DNA from: Neurospora crassa OR74A
Lineage: Eukaryota > Ascomycota > Sordariomycetes > Sordariales > Sordariaceae
Assembly (NCBI RefSeq): GCF_000182925.2
Contig: NC_026502.1
Span: 806,001 to 870,000, forward strand
Reading direction: 5' to 3'
Length of the DNA stretch: 64,000 nucleotides
The notes under the pieces are model-generated. The model searched no databases. It was given only the letters and a program-made list of their open reading frames with translations, and had not been told where the DNA came from. The position numbers were made by a program, and so were the translations under genes. Positions 44,399 to 55,942 of the stretch are shown here, piece after piece; position 1 is the stretch's first letter, and each line of letters opens with the position of its first letter.

Positions 44399-46800
44399 GC
44401 TTAACTGTCTTTTTTTTTTTTTTTTTCCTCGGTTTGATCTCGTCTGGCATCTATTTGTGTGAGCGTATGCATTTTTGCTCTGGGATCTTGGGCGTTCTCA
44501 TGATCAAAAAAGTTCATATTGCGCTATAGCATGGATTTGCTTCATTGGTCTGTATTGTACATTAAAAATTGGGCAAGCGCAAAGGGGTTACGGAGAAACG
44601 GATGACTAAATGGTGGTTAACCTTGTTTTATTTGTTACCCCCGGAATACCTTGCATGATAACGACAGAAAGAATTAAAGGAAGGGAGGAAGGGAGAGGCC
44701 GCGCCGCCGAAATGGCGCAAGACAGGTGTGGATGTACCATAATGAAGCTGAAGGATGAATTGACGATGGATCTGATGAGGAGTCTGTTTCGAGCGACGTT
44801 GCTGGTGTTTGTGTGTTCGATTATGCTTTATGATGGGTATCATTATACTAAATTGGGGTTGGCGCGACATGCCAGGATATCGAGTCAAGTGCTGACGGTA
44901 TCCGAGTGGCTGTCTTTGAAATATCCTCCACCAAACTGACCGGGTCGCACGTAACCGCGTCTCACCACTTGCACACGCGACCAGCATCCAGCACGAGGAT
45001 GATACGCTTTCACGTGATAGGGGCCTCGATATGACTTGCATCCCTCCATTCTTTTTCGGGACAGGATCATCGTCGTCAAGCGACCATCCCCCTCCCCCAC
45101 AGCCAACGCCGATGATAAAAAGTGATATGTACTTTGAGTCTGCATCGATTAAAGTTTTCTTTCCTTTTGCGCAACTGCGTCCTTATCGAAGGATTCCGGA
45201 GAAGATGACCGACGAGGACGATAAGATCAGACGGAGATGGAAAAAGTGATGGAATGTGCTTCATGCTTGATTGTTTATCAAGAGCGTTAAGCATTTCTAC
45301 GTTTCTGATCGTCCCCCGCTCTTTGGGGATATTTCAGTCGTCACCCGTTGGCCGGCCGGGCGCTTGCATTTTTATGCTTTTCACATCAATCACACCATGG
45401 CGTTTGTTTATTTCTGTTCTTTTTGGTTTACTTTTACTTGAGCTGGCTATCCAAAAAAACAACACAGAAAACAAAATCCAGGAGGTCAGGACACCCTCTT
45501 CTCGAGACGCAGCCTCCCTCTTCCAATGCACGTTAGAAAGCACTGTATGCCTCTCGAAGTTTGTTGGATGGAGCCATCTGACTGGTGTGGTAACCGCTTG
45601 GCATCTTTCTTCTCCTTCCCCGCGCCCACATACACACACACATACCACACGCATGATCAGTGTTTGAGGAATGGCTGGGGATTTGTTGAATGGGAACCAT
45701 CAACCAATGGAAAAGCTACTTGATGTTTTCCAGGAGAGATGCACAGGACTGGCTACTAACAAATGATAAAATAGGTAGGCGAGTTACGGGAAGCAACGAA
45801 GAGTCCCCGCCTCCGGTATGTATTGGTCCATCTTTCCATTTTACATTGGCGGCGACTACATAAGTGAACGATTGTAGAATGGGATGTTGTGCTGAAAGGT
45901 GCAGGTGGAAAGATTGCGGAAAGGAAGAAAGGAAGGAGTGCTTTGCCCCGCCAATGTGGTTCCGAACGGCAACCAAGTGAAACATCAACACAACAAGCTC
46001 CTACGTACAGGGGTGAAGGGAGGCAGGGGAGGCAGGGCTGATCACAACGTGGTGTGCCTGGTACTAACAACATACCTACCTCTAGGTAGCTACCCACGTA
46101 CCCAAAGGCTCCTCCTGACTTGACTTGATTTGACAAGAGGACATGAGTGGTCTATGTCGGTATGTATCTGCTTTGCTTGCTCATTTAGTGTTTCATTCCT
46201 GTTTTCATTTCTTCTTTTTTTAGGGTTCTGACATTCCTCCGACCCCTTCCCTCCCCCTTGCCTGCTTGACATGTCTTTGTGTGCCTGGCCTGTCTGTCTG
46301 TTTGGCAGACACTGCTGTAACCAGTTCAACGGACGGTCCGGCCCATACCACAAAGCTGAGCTCATGACCTCGTCTTGCGTCCTCCCTTGACTCGTCTTGA
46401 CTTGACTTGTCTTGACTTGACTTGACTTGACTTGACTAGGGTTCTGTTATCTTTTCCTTTCCCAGTCTCCTACCTTATCGTCTCACCTGACCTTTACCTT
46501 GACCGTGGACAACGGATACTGTTTGCGTCGGTTTGTTACTCCATTCTTCAACTCTCCTTTTGTTTCTTTTCTTTCTGTGACTTGAACAATTCGACCTGGA
46601 TGAACTGGAAACCAGATCCTGAACCACTCGGTATTGGTTCACTCCGGTTGTTCTTACCCAACCCATTCGTTGATCGAGGCCAGGCCAGTTAGTCGAGACC
46701 AGGCCATCAACCTACCGATTAAAACCATCCTTCCTCCTCATCATCATCACCCATATTCCCGGATCTCCTACTACCGTAGGTAGGTAGGGTACTACCGACC
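44399..46800. other. Long gene-free region upstream of the Cys/His-repeat gene
   Basis: 2.4 kb. A 109-codon ATG frame at 44610-44939 with one hydrophobic stretch has no other support. A (CTTGA)n microsatellite lies at about 46390-46436. TACC/GGTA palindromes occur at 46074-46094 and 46775-46797, the latter just before the ATG at 46801. The region probably holds the promoter and leader of the downstream gene. Confidence 0.45.
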
Positions 46801-49800
46801 ATGAACCACCGAAGTAAAGGCCAACTCATGTGCCGACTCGAAGGCTGTCAGCACGAAGTCCTCTTCAAGACCGTCGACTCAGGAGGAGGCTCAGGAGGAG
46901 GCTACATCGACCCTCTCGAGCGCCGGGCCAGTATCATCAGGGATAGAAATGGCCACACTCTGCAGGGCAGAGGATCGCCGGCTGGAGCTGGAGCTCCGGG
47001 TGGAGGAGGGTATGGTCATCAACATCGGTATTCGAATGCCGGGGCGTCATCGACTGTTGCGTCGCCTTTTTGTCAAGCTCGTTAGCCCACCCTATTCTTT
47101 TTTGTCTCTTATAATCCGCACTGCCTACTGTCTATGTTGTTATTCTGAAATTCCTAGCATGTGATCTGCAGTTGAAAAAAAAAGATTATTCTAACATGGG
47201 TGACTGAGACAAATAGATACCTGCACCCACTTCTTCAGAGATGACGAGACTTGTACGCAGCTGAAGCCGTCGCATGATGCTGTTTGTGCTTATCGTAGGT
47301 TACCTCACCTCTCGCCTCTCCACTATCTACCTACTGTCCTCTTTCCCATCCATTGGACGAGTTTGTGACTGATCAACATATAATGTCAATAATACAGACG
47401 CGAGGTGTCCCGTTCCCGAATGCAGCCAGGCGAGACTTCAGTATTTGGATCCAGCCTACGAATCGAGACATGGTGATTCTCTGCCAGTGTACCAGAGGTG
47501 GGAGTACTGTGCTGATCGTGAGTCTTATTGCTGGGCATCCAGAGGCTTTTTGTTTGGGACTTGTGCTGATGTGAAAGGGTACCTCTCCCTTCACAGACAA
47601 GTGCACTATTCGAAGGTGTCCTCGTCGGAAACCATCGGCCAAGGCTAGCTATTGCAAGGAACGTGAGTACCAGGCTTTTTTTGCTTAAATCATCCGGTCG
47701 ACTTCAATCAAGTAAGATGCTAACAAGTGAGCAATCTGTGAAGATGGGTGCCGTGCCGATGGATGTAAGAAACTGGTTCTTGAGAAACAGATTTGCTGTG
47801 AAGAGCGTGAGTTATCTATTTTCTGTTGCCTTGTATCTGGGGTATAATGGGTATAATATTCGTGAAGACTGACACCGTCGTGATCTCCCTTCAGACCAAT
47901 GCCAGCAGGATGGATGTGGAACGATAGTCGAGGGGAAATATCCCTATTGTGCCATCCGTAAGTCATCACACTCGCTCTACGTAGAGGTAGCTTAGCCAAC
48001 CCACTGACAAACACTATCTGAAAGACATCAAATGTGACATCAGTAATTGCAACAGAGCAAGGCATAATGTCGCCGGCACAAAGGAGTACCTCAGATTTTG
48101 CGTGGACCGTGAGTATTCTCTTGATCCACCTATTCAGTGCTGAAAAGTTGCTAAACTCCGACAATCAGATGCGACCTGCGCGGTAAACCGTTGCAAAGAC
48201 ATGAAGGTCGAGCAGTCACTTTACTGCGCACATCACACGTGTAGGGAGAGGGGCTGTAACAAGAGTAGCCAGTCGAAGCCGTTTTGCAGTGAGCGTGAGT
48301 TGCCCTTGTTCTTGTCCCTGGCTGGATGATGAAGTTGGACCTCATGTTGACATGGAACAGACTGCTGCGCGGAGGTCAACTGTCGATTTCCAAGACCTTG
48401 GGCAGCTAGTCCAAACCCAAGGGATAAATTCTGCCCGTTGCGTAAGTCACTCGGGGAGCCCAGACCCTTGGAGACCAGAGATACTGACAAAGTTGTAGAC
48501 ACTTGTCGTGCCCAAGATTGTCCCGAGTTCGTCGACCGCTTAGCCATCTTTTGCAGGACTCGTATGTCCCATCCCTTCTCTCCTATCATGAGGGCTTTGT
48601 CCAAGCAGAAACTGAAGTGCTGATAAAACAACAGATGGTTGCTCAAAACCCAAATGCCACCAAGAAGTTATCGTCGAGGGCTTCTGTCTCGATCGTACGT
48701 TCCCAACCTCTTAACCCTTATTTACCCCCCTACTCAAACCCCCTCCACCACCTCGTCTGTGCTTTCTCCTTCCTCATCAGTACTAACACAATTCAACAGA
48801 CCTCAAAGCCCACTACATCACCCAAGGCGAACTCAAAGCCCGCGGCGGATCCTCCTCCTCTCCCAAAGACTCACCCACATCCACCACCGGCCAACCAACC
48901 ACCATGACGACCCGCCCAAACCCGGCACAACCCCCCACCTTCCCCCGCCGCCTCTCCCAACAATCCCTCACCTCCACCCGTCCCGGGCCGGGCCAGCGCG
49001 CAAATTCCATCCTCCTCCACAACGGTCACGCCCACGAAATCCTCATTCCCCCTGACGAACACCCTGACGAGTTGCTCGACCATTCTCGTGTTGACCCTAT
49101 CCGTTTCCAGCTCAACCAAGTCGTCGCCCAGCAACAACAACACGCCCGTCAGGCTTATCAGGCTCACGTAGACGATCCCGATCCCGACCTGGACAATGAC
49201 GAAAACGACAACGACGACAACGACGATGATGATGACGACGACGACATAAATGACCACCACCACCTGCCCCCCAATCTCAACCCCAGTAGTCTAAACAGCC
49301 ATCTAAGCCACGTCAGCCATCATACCAACCAGAGCCATCGAAGCCATCGAAGCCATCGCAGTCTACACAACGATATCCATAATAAAGAACCAGGAGGAGG
49401 AAGTGGTGGTAGTAATAGAAGTTCCCTATCCAGCGAAGCCGTGTCTGCTCTCTCTGATAATGAGAATATCGGCGCAGCAGCAGTGATAGTGAATGGGTCT
49501 TCTCTGGTTAACGGAACTAGTGGTGTTGGTAACGGTGGTGCTGAAAGCCCGGGTGATCCGCCCGAGTATAGCAAGGTTGCTGCTCCTGGTTCGATTGTGA
49601 GTGTTGGACAGGGACAAGGGCAAGGGCACGGGGAGGGAGGAGAGACGAAGACTGGGGGCGGAAGTAGAAGAGAGGAGAGGGAGAGGGAGAGGAATAGGAG
49701 GAAGGTGCTGGAGAGGGATGGAACTGGGACTGGGACTGGAGGAGGTGTTGGGATGCCGGGGAGTTTTGTGGGGGGAGGGGATGGGAAAGGGGAGGATAGT

Positions 49801-49812
49801 GATGGGTGGTGA
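46801..49812 (+). CDS. Cys/His-repeat protein built from symmetrical exons
   Basis: Not a family I recognise. Twelve exons: 46801-47080, 47217-47294, 47398-47517, 47597-47662, 47744-47806, 47895-47957, 48025-48108, 48169-48294, 48361-48441, 48499-48561, 48635-48694, 48800-49812; 698 residues. Residues 1-361 hold twelve repeats of the form H-x(1,2)-C-x4-C-x(n)-C-x2-H, for example HKCTIRRC..YCKEH, HQCQQDGC..YCAIH and HTCRAQDC..FCRTH, which look zinc-binding. Every intron is phase 1 and splits the repeat-ending His codon (C|AC or C|AT), and all ten internal exons are multiples of 3. Exon 2 encodes a degenerate repeat; exon 8 encodes two. The C-terminal 337 residues are disordered, with poly-Asp, SHRSHRSHRS and G-rich parts. 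Confidence 0.88.
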
Positions 49813-50213
49813 GAGTTTTGGGAAGCAGATGTAGGGATTTATGAGTGATGGGTTGTGATTAATCGTGTTCACATCGTAAGGTGTTGTGGGCGATTTGGTT
49901 TACTTCGCTTTTTTTTTTCTTTTTTTTTTCTTTTTTTTTTTTTTTTCCGGAGGGGGCATCTTTTCACGGAATCTGGGGTTGATTCTGTAAGTAGTCTATT
50001 CGTTGAGCGAGTAGCTAGGTTTGATGATTACTATACCACTCTGTTTCGCCCAAGTCCTGTCTCGTATCATTTCCACGCAAAGTCCATACAATAATTCCAA
50101 CATTTTCGCCATATAACTCTAACCACGACAAATGGTGTGCTGGCTTGCCAACCTGGGTATCCACGACGCGCGACATGTTGGCCAGTCCCATCTCTCGTCC
50201 CCTAGGTATCCCC
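49813..50213. other. Intergenic, convergent 3' regions
   Basis: Contains a T-rich tract at about 49911-49946 (three T runs broken by single C). No gene is seen. Confidence 0.45.
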
Positions 50214-50999
50214 TTAATCACCAGTATCAACCTCCAAATCAATCTGCACCCCGTTACTAACTCCATAGTCCGCCAAGCTCAGCTGATCCTTGAACGGCCT
50301 CTCGCCCTGCCTCTTCAGCAGGATCTCATGCGGCTCGCGACCGACCCGCATCGCCACCATGACCTTGAACTGCTTGATCGTGTCCGAGGGGAAAGCGGGG
50401 ATTTGCGCCTTGGTGCCGAGTCGGTCGTTGACTGTTACTATAATCATTTCTTCTCCGCCGCCGCCACCACCTGATGTTGGGGCAGGGGCTGCTGCTGCTG
50501 ACTTTTCTTTCTTGGGCCGGTCAGGGCGGTCACGACGAGGGGATCGGTCTCGGTCGCGGCGAGGTGAGCGATTGTTGTTGTTGTTGCGGCGGGGTGAACG
50601 ATCACGGTCACGGTCACGGTATCTGTCGCCGTCGTCTCTTCTCCTTGGTGAACGGTCGCGGCGGTCGCGGGATCGGTCTCTCCTGTCTCTGTCCCTGTAG
50701 CGATCTCCTCCTCCTCCTCCTCCTCCTCCTCTTTGGTCCCTATCGCGGTCGCGGTCATCTCTCCTGCGTGGTGAGCGGTCGCGGTCTCGACCAAGGTCTC
50801 TGTCTCTGTTGCGATCATCATCCCGATCGCGATTCCTCCTGGGTGAGCGGTCCCTGTAGCCGCGCTGCAGACCGGCGCGGTCTTGGTTGTCGTCATAGCT
50901 GGTGCTGGACTTTTGCTTCCATTTGAACCCCCCCGTGTTGATTTTTGGTTTGCGCGATGGTGATCGCGAACGCGACCTCGGTCGGTCCGAGTCTGCCAT
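50214..50999 (-). CDS. hub1: Hub1-like ubiquitin-fold protein with an N-terminal RS/RD domain
   Basis: A single exon encodes 261 residues. The last 77 (from about 185: MIIVTVNDRLGTKAQIP, SDTIKQFKVMVAMRVG, ILLKRQGERPFKDQLSLAD, then YGVSNGVQIDLEV) are a Hub1/UBL5-type ubiquitin fold, a non-covalent modifier acting in the spliceosome through Snu66. As in Hub1 there is no C-terminal di-Gly. The first 180 residues are an RS/RD-repeat domain (RSRSRSPSRK, then many RDRDRDRS and RSPRR units) with one conserved-looking FKWKQK motif. Yeast and human Hub1 are about 73 residues with no such extension. The ATG at 50999 (MADSDRPRSRSRS) is the only good start; no splice site separates the halves. Confidence 0.85.
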   Translation of the reverse strand: MADSDRPRSRSRSPSRKPKINTGGFKWKQKSSTSYDDNQDRAGLQRGYRDRSPRRNRDRDDDRNRDRDLGRDRDRSPRRRDDRDRDRDQRGGGGGGGGDRYRDRDRRDRSRDRRDRSPRRRDDGDRYRDRDRDRSPRRNNNNNRSPRRDRDRSPRRDRPDRPKKEKSAAAAPAPTSGGGGGGEEMIIVTVNDRLGTKAQIPAFPSDTIKQFKVMVAMRVGREPHEILLKRQGERPFKDQLSLADYGVSNGVQIDLEVDTGD

Positions 51000-51660
51000 G
51001 ACGGCAGTTGTGGGGATTTTGTAGTTTCTTGTTGTAATGGTAAGAAGAAGGGAAGAAGGATGGGGTGTAAATAAACGAAGGGCAGCAAGGGACCTTCGAC
51101 TGCTGGCCGGAGACCGCTCCTTGGCTCAGTGACGGAATTTTAGTGGGGCTATTGCGATGGGCTCGACGCGATAAGATAAGGACCACAAAAATTAATATTC
51201 GGACGTCAACACCATGGGAGAGACCCGATGAGTCGAGGTAAACTAGTCAAGGTGAACCAAGTCTCACTTCTCGAATCAACAATGGATTACTGACTGTCAA
51301 TCGATTTCAAGCTTCAGAAGACGGAGGCTATTTAGATAGGTAGGAATACAACTTCGGGCCTCCGCCAACCGTTGACATGAACCGGGCCGCAGCGTATCAC
51401 CACCGCTGCACCTGTCTCAATGCCCCCTTTTTAGATCCAAATGAGAATCGAGTCGCTTTATAAACAACATAAAACCAATATTCTTGTCTAAAACTCAAAT
51501 CAATGCTCCATCCAGTACGCCGTCACATTGCCCATTACCAACGCCAGAGATCAACCACAAGCCGAAATTTTGCCGGGAGGTGTATCATACAGACAAACAA
51601 AACAAGAAGAAGGGAAGACGGAGCGGTAATTAACTCCCAAGATAAGACTTGAAAAGGAGA
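51000..51660. other. Intergenic
   Basis: Upstream of the Hub1-like gene and downstream of nop-58, both on the minus strand. No gene or repeat is seen; A/T-rich near 51460. Confidence 0.4.
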
Positions 51661-53708
51661 TCACTCCTTGCTGGACTTCTTCTTCTTCTTCTTGGGCTTC
51701 TCCTCTTTCGTTGTCTCCTCCTCTTCAGCCTCAGCCTTGCGCTTGGAGCTCTTGGACTTCTTGGCAGGCTTCTCCTCCTCCTCAGCCTCTTCCTCGGCCT
51801 CGGCGTCCTTGCCCTTGAAGTCCTTCTTGCTGAGGATCTCGAGGGTACCGTCCTCCTTGATGCTGATCTGGCCGCGTTCGAAGCGGCGCTTGAACTTGTC
51901 GACAGACATGCCAGCGGCCTTGGCAAGACGCTCAAAGTCCTCGTCGTCAAGCTCCTTCTTGGCCTTCTTGTCCTTCTTCTCCTTCTTCTCCTTCTTGTCC
52001 TTCTTGGACTTCTTGGAGACATCCTTCATCTCTTCATCCTCATCGGCGGGAGCATCCTGCATCTCAACCTCCTGGATGAGGGGCTTCTTGGGAGCCTCAG
52101 CATCAGCGGCCAAGCCGTCAGCATCAATGTTGTACTTGCGAGCCTCCTTGATGTCCCACTTGGGGGCAGAAGCGACGGGAATACCGTTGGGGCCGACAGA
52201 GACACCCTTGCTGGCAATGGGCTTGCCCTCGAGCTGACGAAGGTTGTTCTCAAGCTTGGCACGGGAGCGGATACCGAGGCTGGCACGAGTCTCGTCATCG
52301 GCATCCTCGGGGAACTCGGCAAGAGCATCGGTACGGACACCGAGAGCGACCTTGGAGGCGAGCTGACGAGCCATCTTACCCTTGTTGGCACCAGAAGCCT
52401 GGCCAACGAGAGAAGCGTGGTAGATGAGACCGTACTTGGGAGTGGCGTGCTTGGTCTTGAGGGCACGGAAAAGGGCCTTCTCGGCACCGAGAATCTGGAT
52501 GGTGGAACCGGGGTTCTTGGCAAGGTTCATGACGGAACCAGCGTGGGCAATGAGACGAGCACCGACAAGAGCGCCGACAAGCTCGGTCATGTTGGGAGCA
52601 ATGGCGCGCATGCGGTTCTCGAGGTAGTCAGAGAGCTGCTTGCGGTAAACGGAGTAGTCGATGACGCGCTCAGCGAGGTACTTGATGTTCTGGAGATCCT
52701 CCTCGGAAACCTCAGTACCCATGGAAATATCGGCGGCAGCCTTGACGGCAGCCTCGATCTCGTGGGGAAGAATCTCGGACAAGTCGGCAGTCGTGGCGTT
52801 GGAACGCATGCCCATGGTGACAATGATGCGAGCATAAGAGAGGTTGTCGGGAAGGATCTTGGCCAACTCGGGGAAGTGCCAGCCGTACCATTCCTTGACA
52901 CGCATGGCGTAGGTGTTGAGCTCCTTGTCAAGCTCGTCGAGGAGCGAGACGGCGTGGACGATCATGACATCGACCTTCTCGGGGGAGAACTTGAGCTTGT
53001 GGCGCGAGAGAGAGTGGGAGAGACCGAGGGACATCTCCTTGAAGTTCTCGGGGAGCATGCCAGGAATGAGCTCGGGAAGGTACTGGCGGATGGCACGGAA
53101 GAGGTCGGTGGTGGTGGAGTCGGCAATGGGCTGGATGTCGAGGTTGGGGATCTTGTTGATGGCAGCGCCGAGCTTGCTCTCGGCAACGGCGAGGGTGACC
53201 TTCTTCTCATTTCCAATCTCGGCAAGCAGGCTGTTCAGCTTGGGAGTGACCTTGCCCTCAACAACACCAGCGATTTCCTCGAGGGCAGTGGCGGCGCTCT
53301 CGAACTTGGCGAACTCCTTGTACTTGATCCTGTAGGCACACGCGTGTTGGTCAATTGCATCTTGTTGCCATGATGTGACGAGGCAGCTTACTCCTTGGTG
53401 ATCTTTTCAACGCTGTTGAGACGCTCGGCGAGGTTGTCCGAGGACAGCAGCTTCTTGTCTGCCGCCTTGAACAGGCCATAACTGTAGGGACTTGTTAGAC
53501 ATGTTGGACTATTATGGTAGGTAGGTGTTGTTGAGGTTCGAGACGGAAGGGGAGACCTCTCGGTCTGATCGCAGCCGAATTGGACGATTCAAACTTGAAG
53601 CCTCCGCATATGCAGGCATGGACGACGCCGCCGCCGTTGTGTATGGACGTGAATTTGATGTGATGGCACTTACCCGGCACTGGTTTCTGTTAGGATAAAG
53701 AGAGGCAT
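51661..53708 (-). CDS. nop-58: Nucleolar protein 58 (box C/D snoRNP core)
   Basis: Core protein of box C/D snoRNPs, needed for 2'-O-methylation and pre-rRNA processing in the nucleolus. Three exons, 53708-53674, 53481-53392 and 53329-51661, give 597 residues, the length expected for Neurospora Nop58. The N-terminal NOP5NT domain begins [20 protein letters not shown]; the coiled-coil and NOSIC/Nop domains follow ([51 protein letters not shown] with the snoRNA-binding loop, then [15 protein letters not shown]). The tail from about 430 is a KKE/D-rich low-complexity region ending [10 protein letters not shown], typical of the family. Confidence 0.96.
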
Positions 53709-54255
53709 GGTTGCGGTTTGGTGTTTGGATCCCGAACGCGCTGGCAATTGTCGTTGGGAAACAGCAAGTGGGTGTGCTGTTTTTTTGCGATATTCACCAC
53801 GAGCCTCGAGGGGGAGAAAAAAGTCGAGAGCAAAGAACAATTTTTTTCCACCAGACTTTGGAGCACCCACTTCTGCCCACACTCTGCCTGCCCACTCACC
53901 GAAATCCATGGCGCCCGTTCCCCCAATCAGAGCCCGGTGTGGGGTCGAAGAGGCCAGAGGTGGCCCGAGCTTGGCTATTGCACGTATCTTTTCAACGGCC
54001 AACTTTGTCTCCATCAACCCTCGCCTCTGGCCGCTCTGAATTGGAGATGCCAAGACCCGTCATGCACGGTCCAACCCTCTCTCTGAAGCGCCGATGGTGG
54101 GCGCCCTGTCGCAGCCTTCCTGCGCCTGTGACCTCGATGGACAACTGGAGCTCCAACAACGACAAGAGCAGCCCAGACAGGGAGTGCCAGCCATCTGTTG
54201 TTGTTGAACACTCGCTCGCTTGAACATATCACCACCTCCAACTCCAACCGCAGAC
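53709..54255. promoter_or_regulatory. Shared divergent promoter of nop-58 and vma-6
   Basis: 547 bp separate the two divergent start codons. No further gene is seen; regulation in common is possible but not shown. Confidence 0.5.
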
Positions 54256-55542
54256 ATGGAGGGCCTATTATTCAACGTCAACAATGGGTATGTTGTCTCA
54301 TTTCTAATTTGCAGATACAGTGCTGACCATCATTCATCAACAGCTACATTGAGGGTATCGTCCGTGGATACAGGAACAGCCTGTTGACGAGCACCAACTA
54401 TACCAACATGACGCAATGCGAGTCGATTGATGGTGAGCCTCTCTCTCCCATCTCCATCCCCGACCCATTTCACCTCCATCCACATCGCCCTAACAACATT
54501 GCCCACAGACCTTAAACTCCAACTCGGACCTGCATACGGCGACTTCCTCGCCTCTCTCCCGCCCAAGCCTTCGACCTCCGCTCTCGCTGCCAAGACCACC
54601 GACAAGCTGGTCTCCGAGTTCCGCTATGTCCGCGCCAACGCGGCCGGCTCCCTGGCCAAGTTCATGGACTACCTCACCTACGGCTACATGATCGACAACG
54701 TCGCCCTGCTCATCACGGGCACCCTTCACGAGCGCGACACGCGCGAGCTGCTCGAGCGCTGCCACCCGCTCGGCTGGTTCGAGACCATGCCCGTCCTCTG
54801 CGTGGCCACCAACATTGAGGAGCTGTACAACAGCGTCATGATCGAGACCCCACTGGCCCCGTACTTTAAGAGCAGCCTGTCGCTCCAGGACCTGGACGAG
54901 CTCAACATCGAGATTGTGCGCAACACGCTTTACAAGAACTACCTCGAGGACTTTTACCACTTCGTCAACACCCACCCCGATATGGCCGGGACCCCGACTG
55001 CCGAGGTGATGTCGGAGTTGCTGGAGTTTGAGGCGGATAGGCGGGCTATCAACATCACTCTTAACTCGTTCGGCACCGAGCTGTCCAAGGCGGACCGTAA
55101 GAAGCTCTATCCTAACTTTGGGCAGCTGTACCCGGAGGGGACGCTCATGTTGTCGCGGGCAGATGACTTTGAGGGTGTGAGGCTCGCTGTTGAGGGTGTG
55201 GCTGATTACAAGTCGTTCTTCGATGCTGCTGGCCTCGGAGGCGGTCCCAGCGGTCCCGGTAACATGGGCGGTGGCGGAACTGAGGGCAAGAGTCTGGAGG
55301 ACATGTTCTACCAGAAGGAGATGGAGATCTCCAAGATGGCGTTCACGAGGCAGTTCACCTATGCCATAGTGTATGCGTGGGTCAAGTTGAGAGAGCAGGT
55401 GAGATTAGGGTTCCCCTGTGTTGTTCGTTGAGCATCTGTTGACTAATGTGACATTTAGGAAATCCGCAATATCACTTGGATCGCCGAGTGCATAGCGCAG
55501 AACCAGAAGGAGAGGATCAACAACTACATCAGCGTTTTCTAA
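54256..55542 (+). CDS. vma-6: V-type ATPase subunit d (V0 sector)
   Basis: Peripheral subunit of the vacuolar proton pump, linking the membrane ring to the stalk. Four exons, 54256-54287, 54344-54432, 54509-55398 and 55459-55542, give 364 residues, the standard length. Family motifs include [40 protein letters not shown] at the exon 2/3 junction, [19 protein letters not shown], and the C-terminal [17 protein letters not shown] with SVF at the end. A short G-rich insertion ([14 protein letters not shown]) lies near residue 285. The short first exon is typical of fungal subunit d genes. Confidence 0.96.
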
Positions 55543-55942
55543 AGAGCAGTAAGTTGTCGTAATGAGGTTTGATTTTCAGGTTGCATTTTTATCAGAGGAA
55601 CCTCGTCCTCCCCCTATGTTTTGCTTGAGCCGGGTTGTCAGTGCATGTTATCAATGACCAAGAAATGGGAAGGGGAGAAAAGGCGTATTGGGCGCGTTAC
55701 GGCCAAAGTATTATATCTGGACTCTTGGGGAACACAAAAGGGGTATCATCATCATCGACATGGCCTGCCCCCGCGTGCGCCCCTTGGTTTTCTCCGGTTA
55801 TTGTTTATTGTTGTATTGTACATAGAGAAGGCCTCTTTGTTTTGTTACACACGCTTTCATGCTACGACTGGAAATCACATCTTCTTCCGCTCACTCACAC
55901 ACAAACACACACGCGACAACCGAACCGGGTGCGTTGAATGTA
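55543..55942. other. Intergenic, convergent 3' regions
   Basis: Space between the 3' ends of vma-6 and the mitochondrial uS15 gene. No gene is seen. Confidence 0.4.

Noticed and set aside
44610-44939. 109-codon ATG frame with one hydrophobic segment
   Set aside because: No family, no splice or codon-bias support; lies in a gene-free region where such frames are expected.
50444-51088. Second long frame over the RS/RD domain
   Set aside because: Shadow frame of arginine-rich repeats; the Hub1 fold lies only in the chosen frame.
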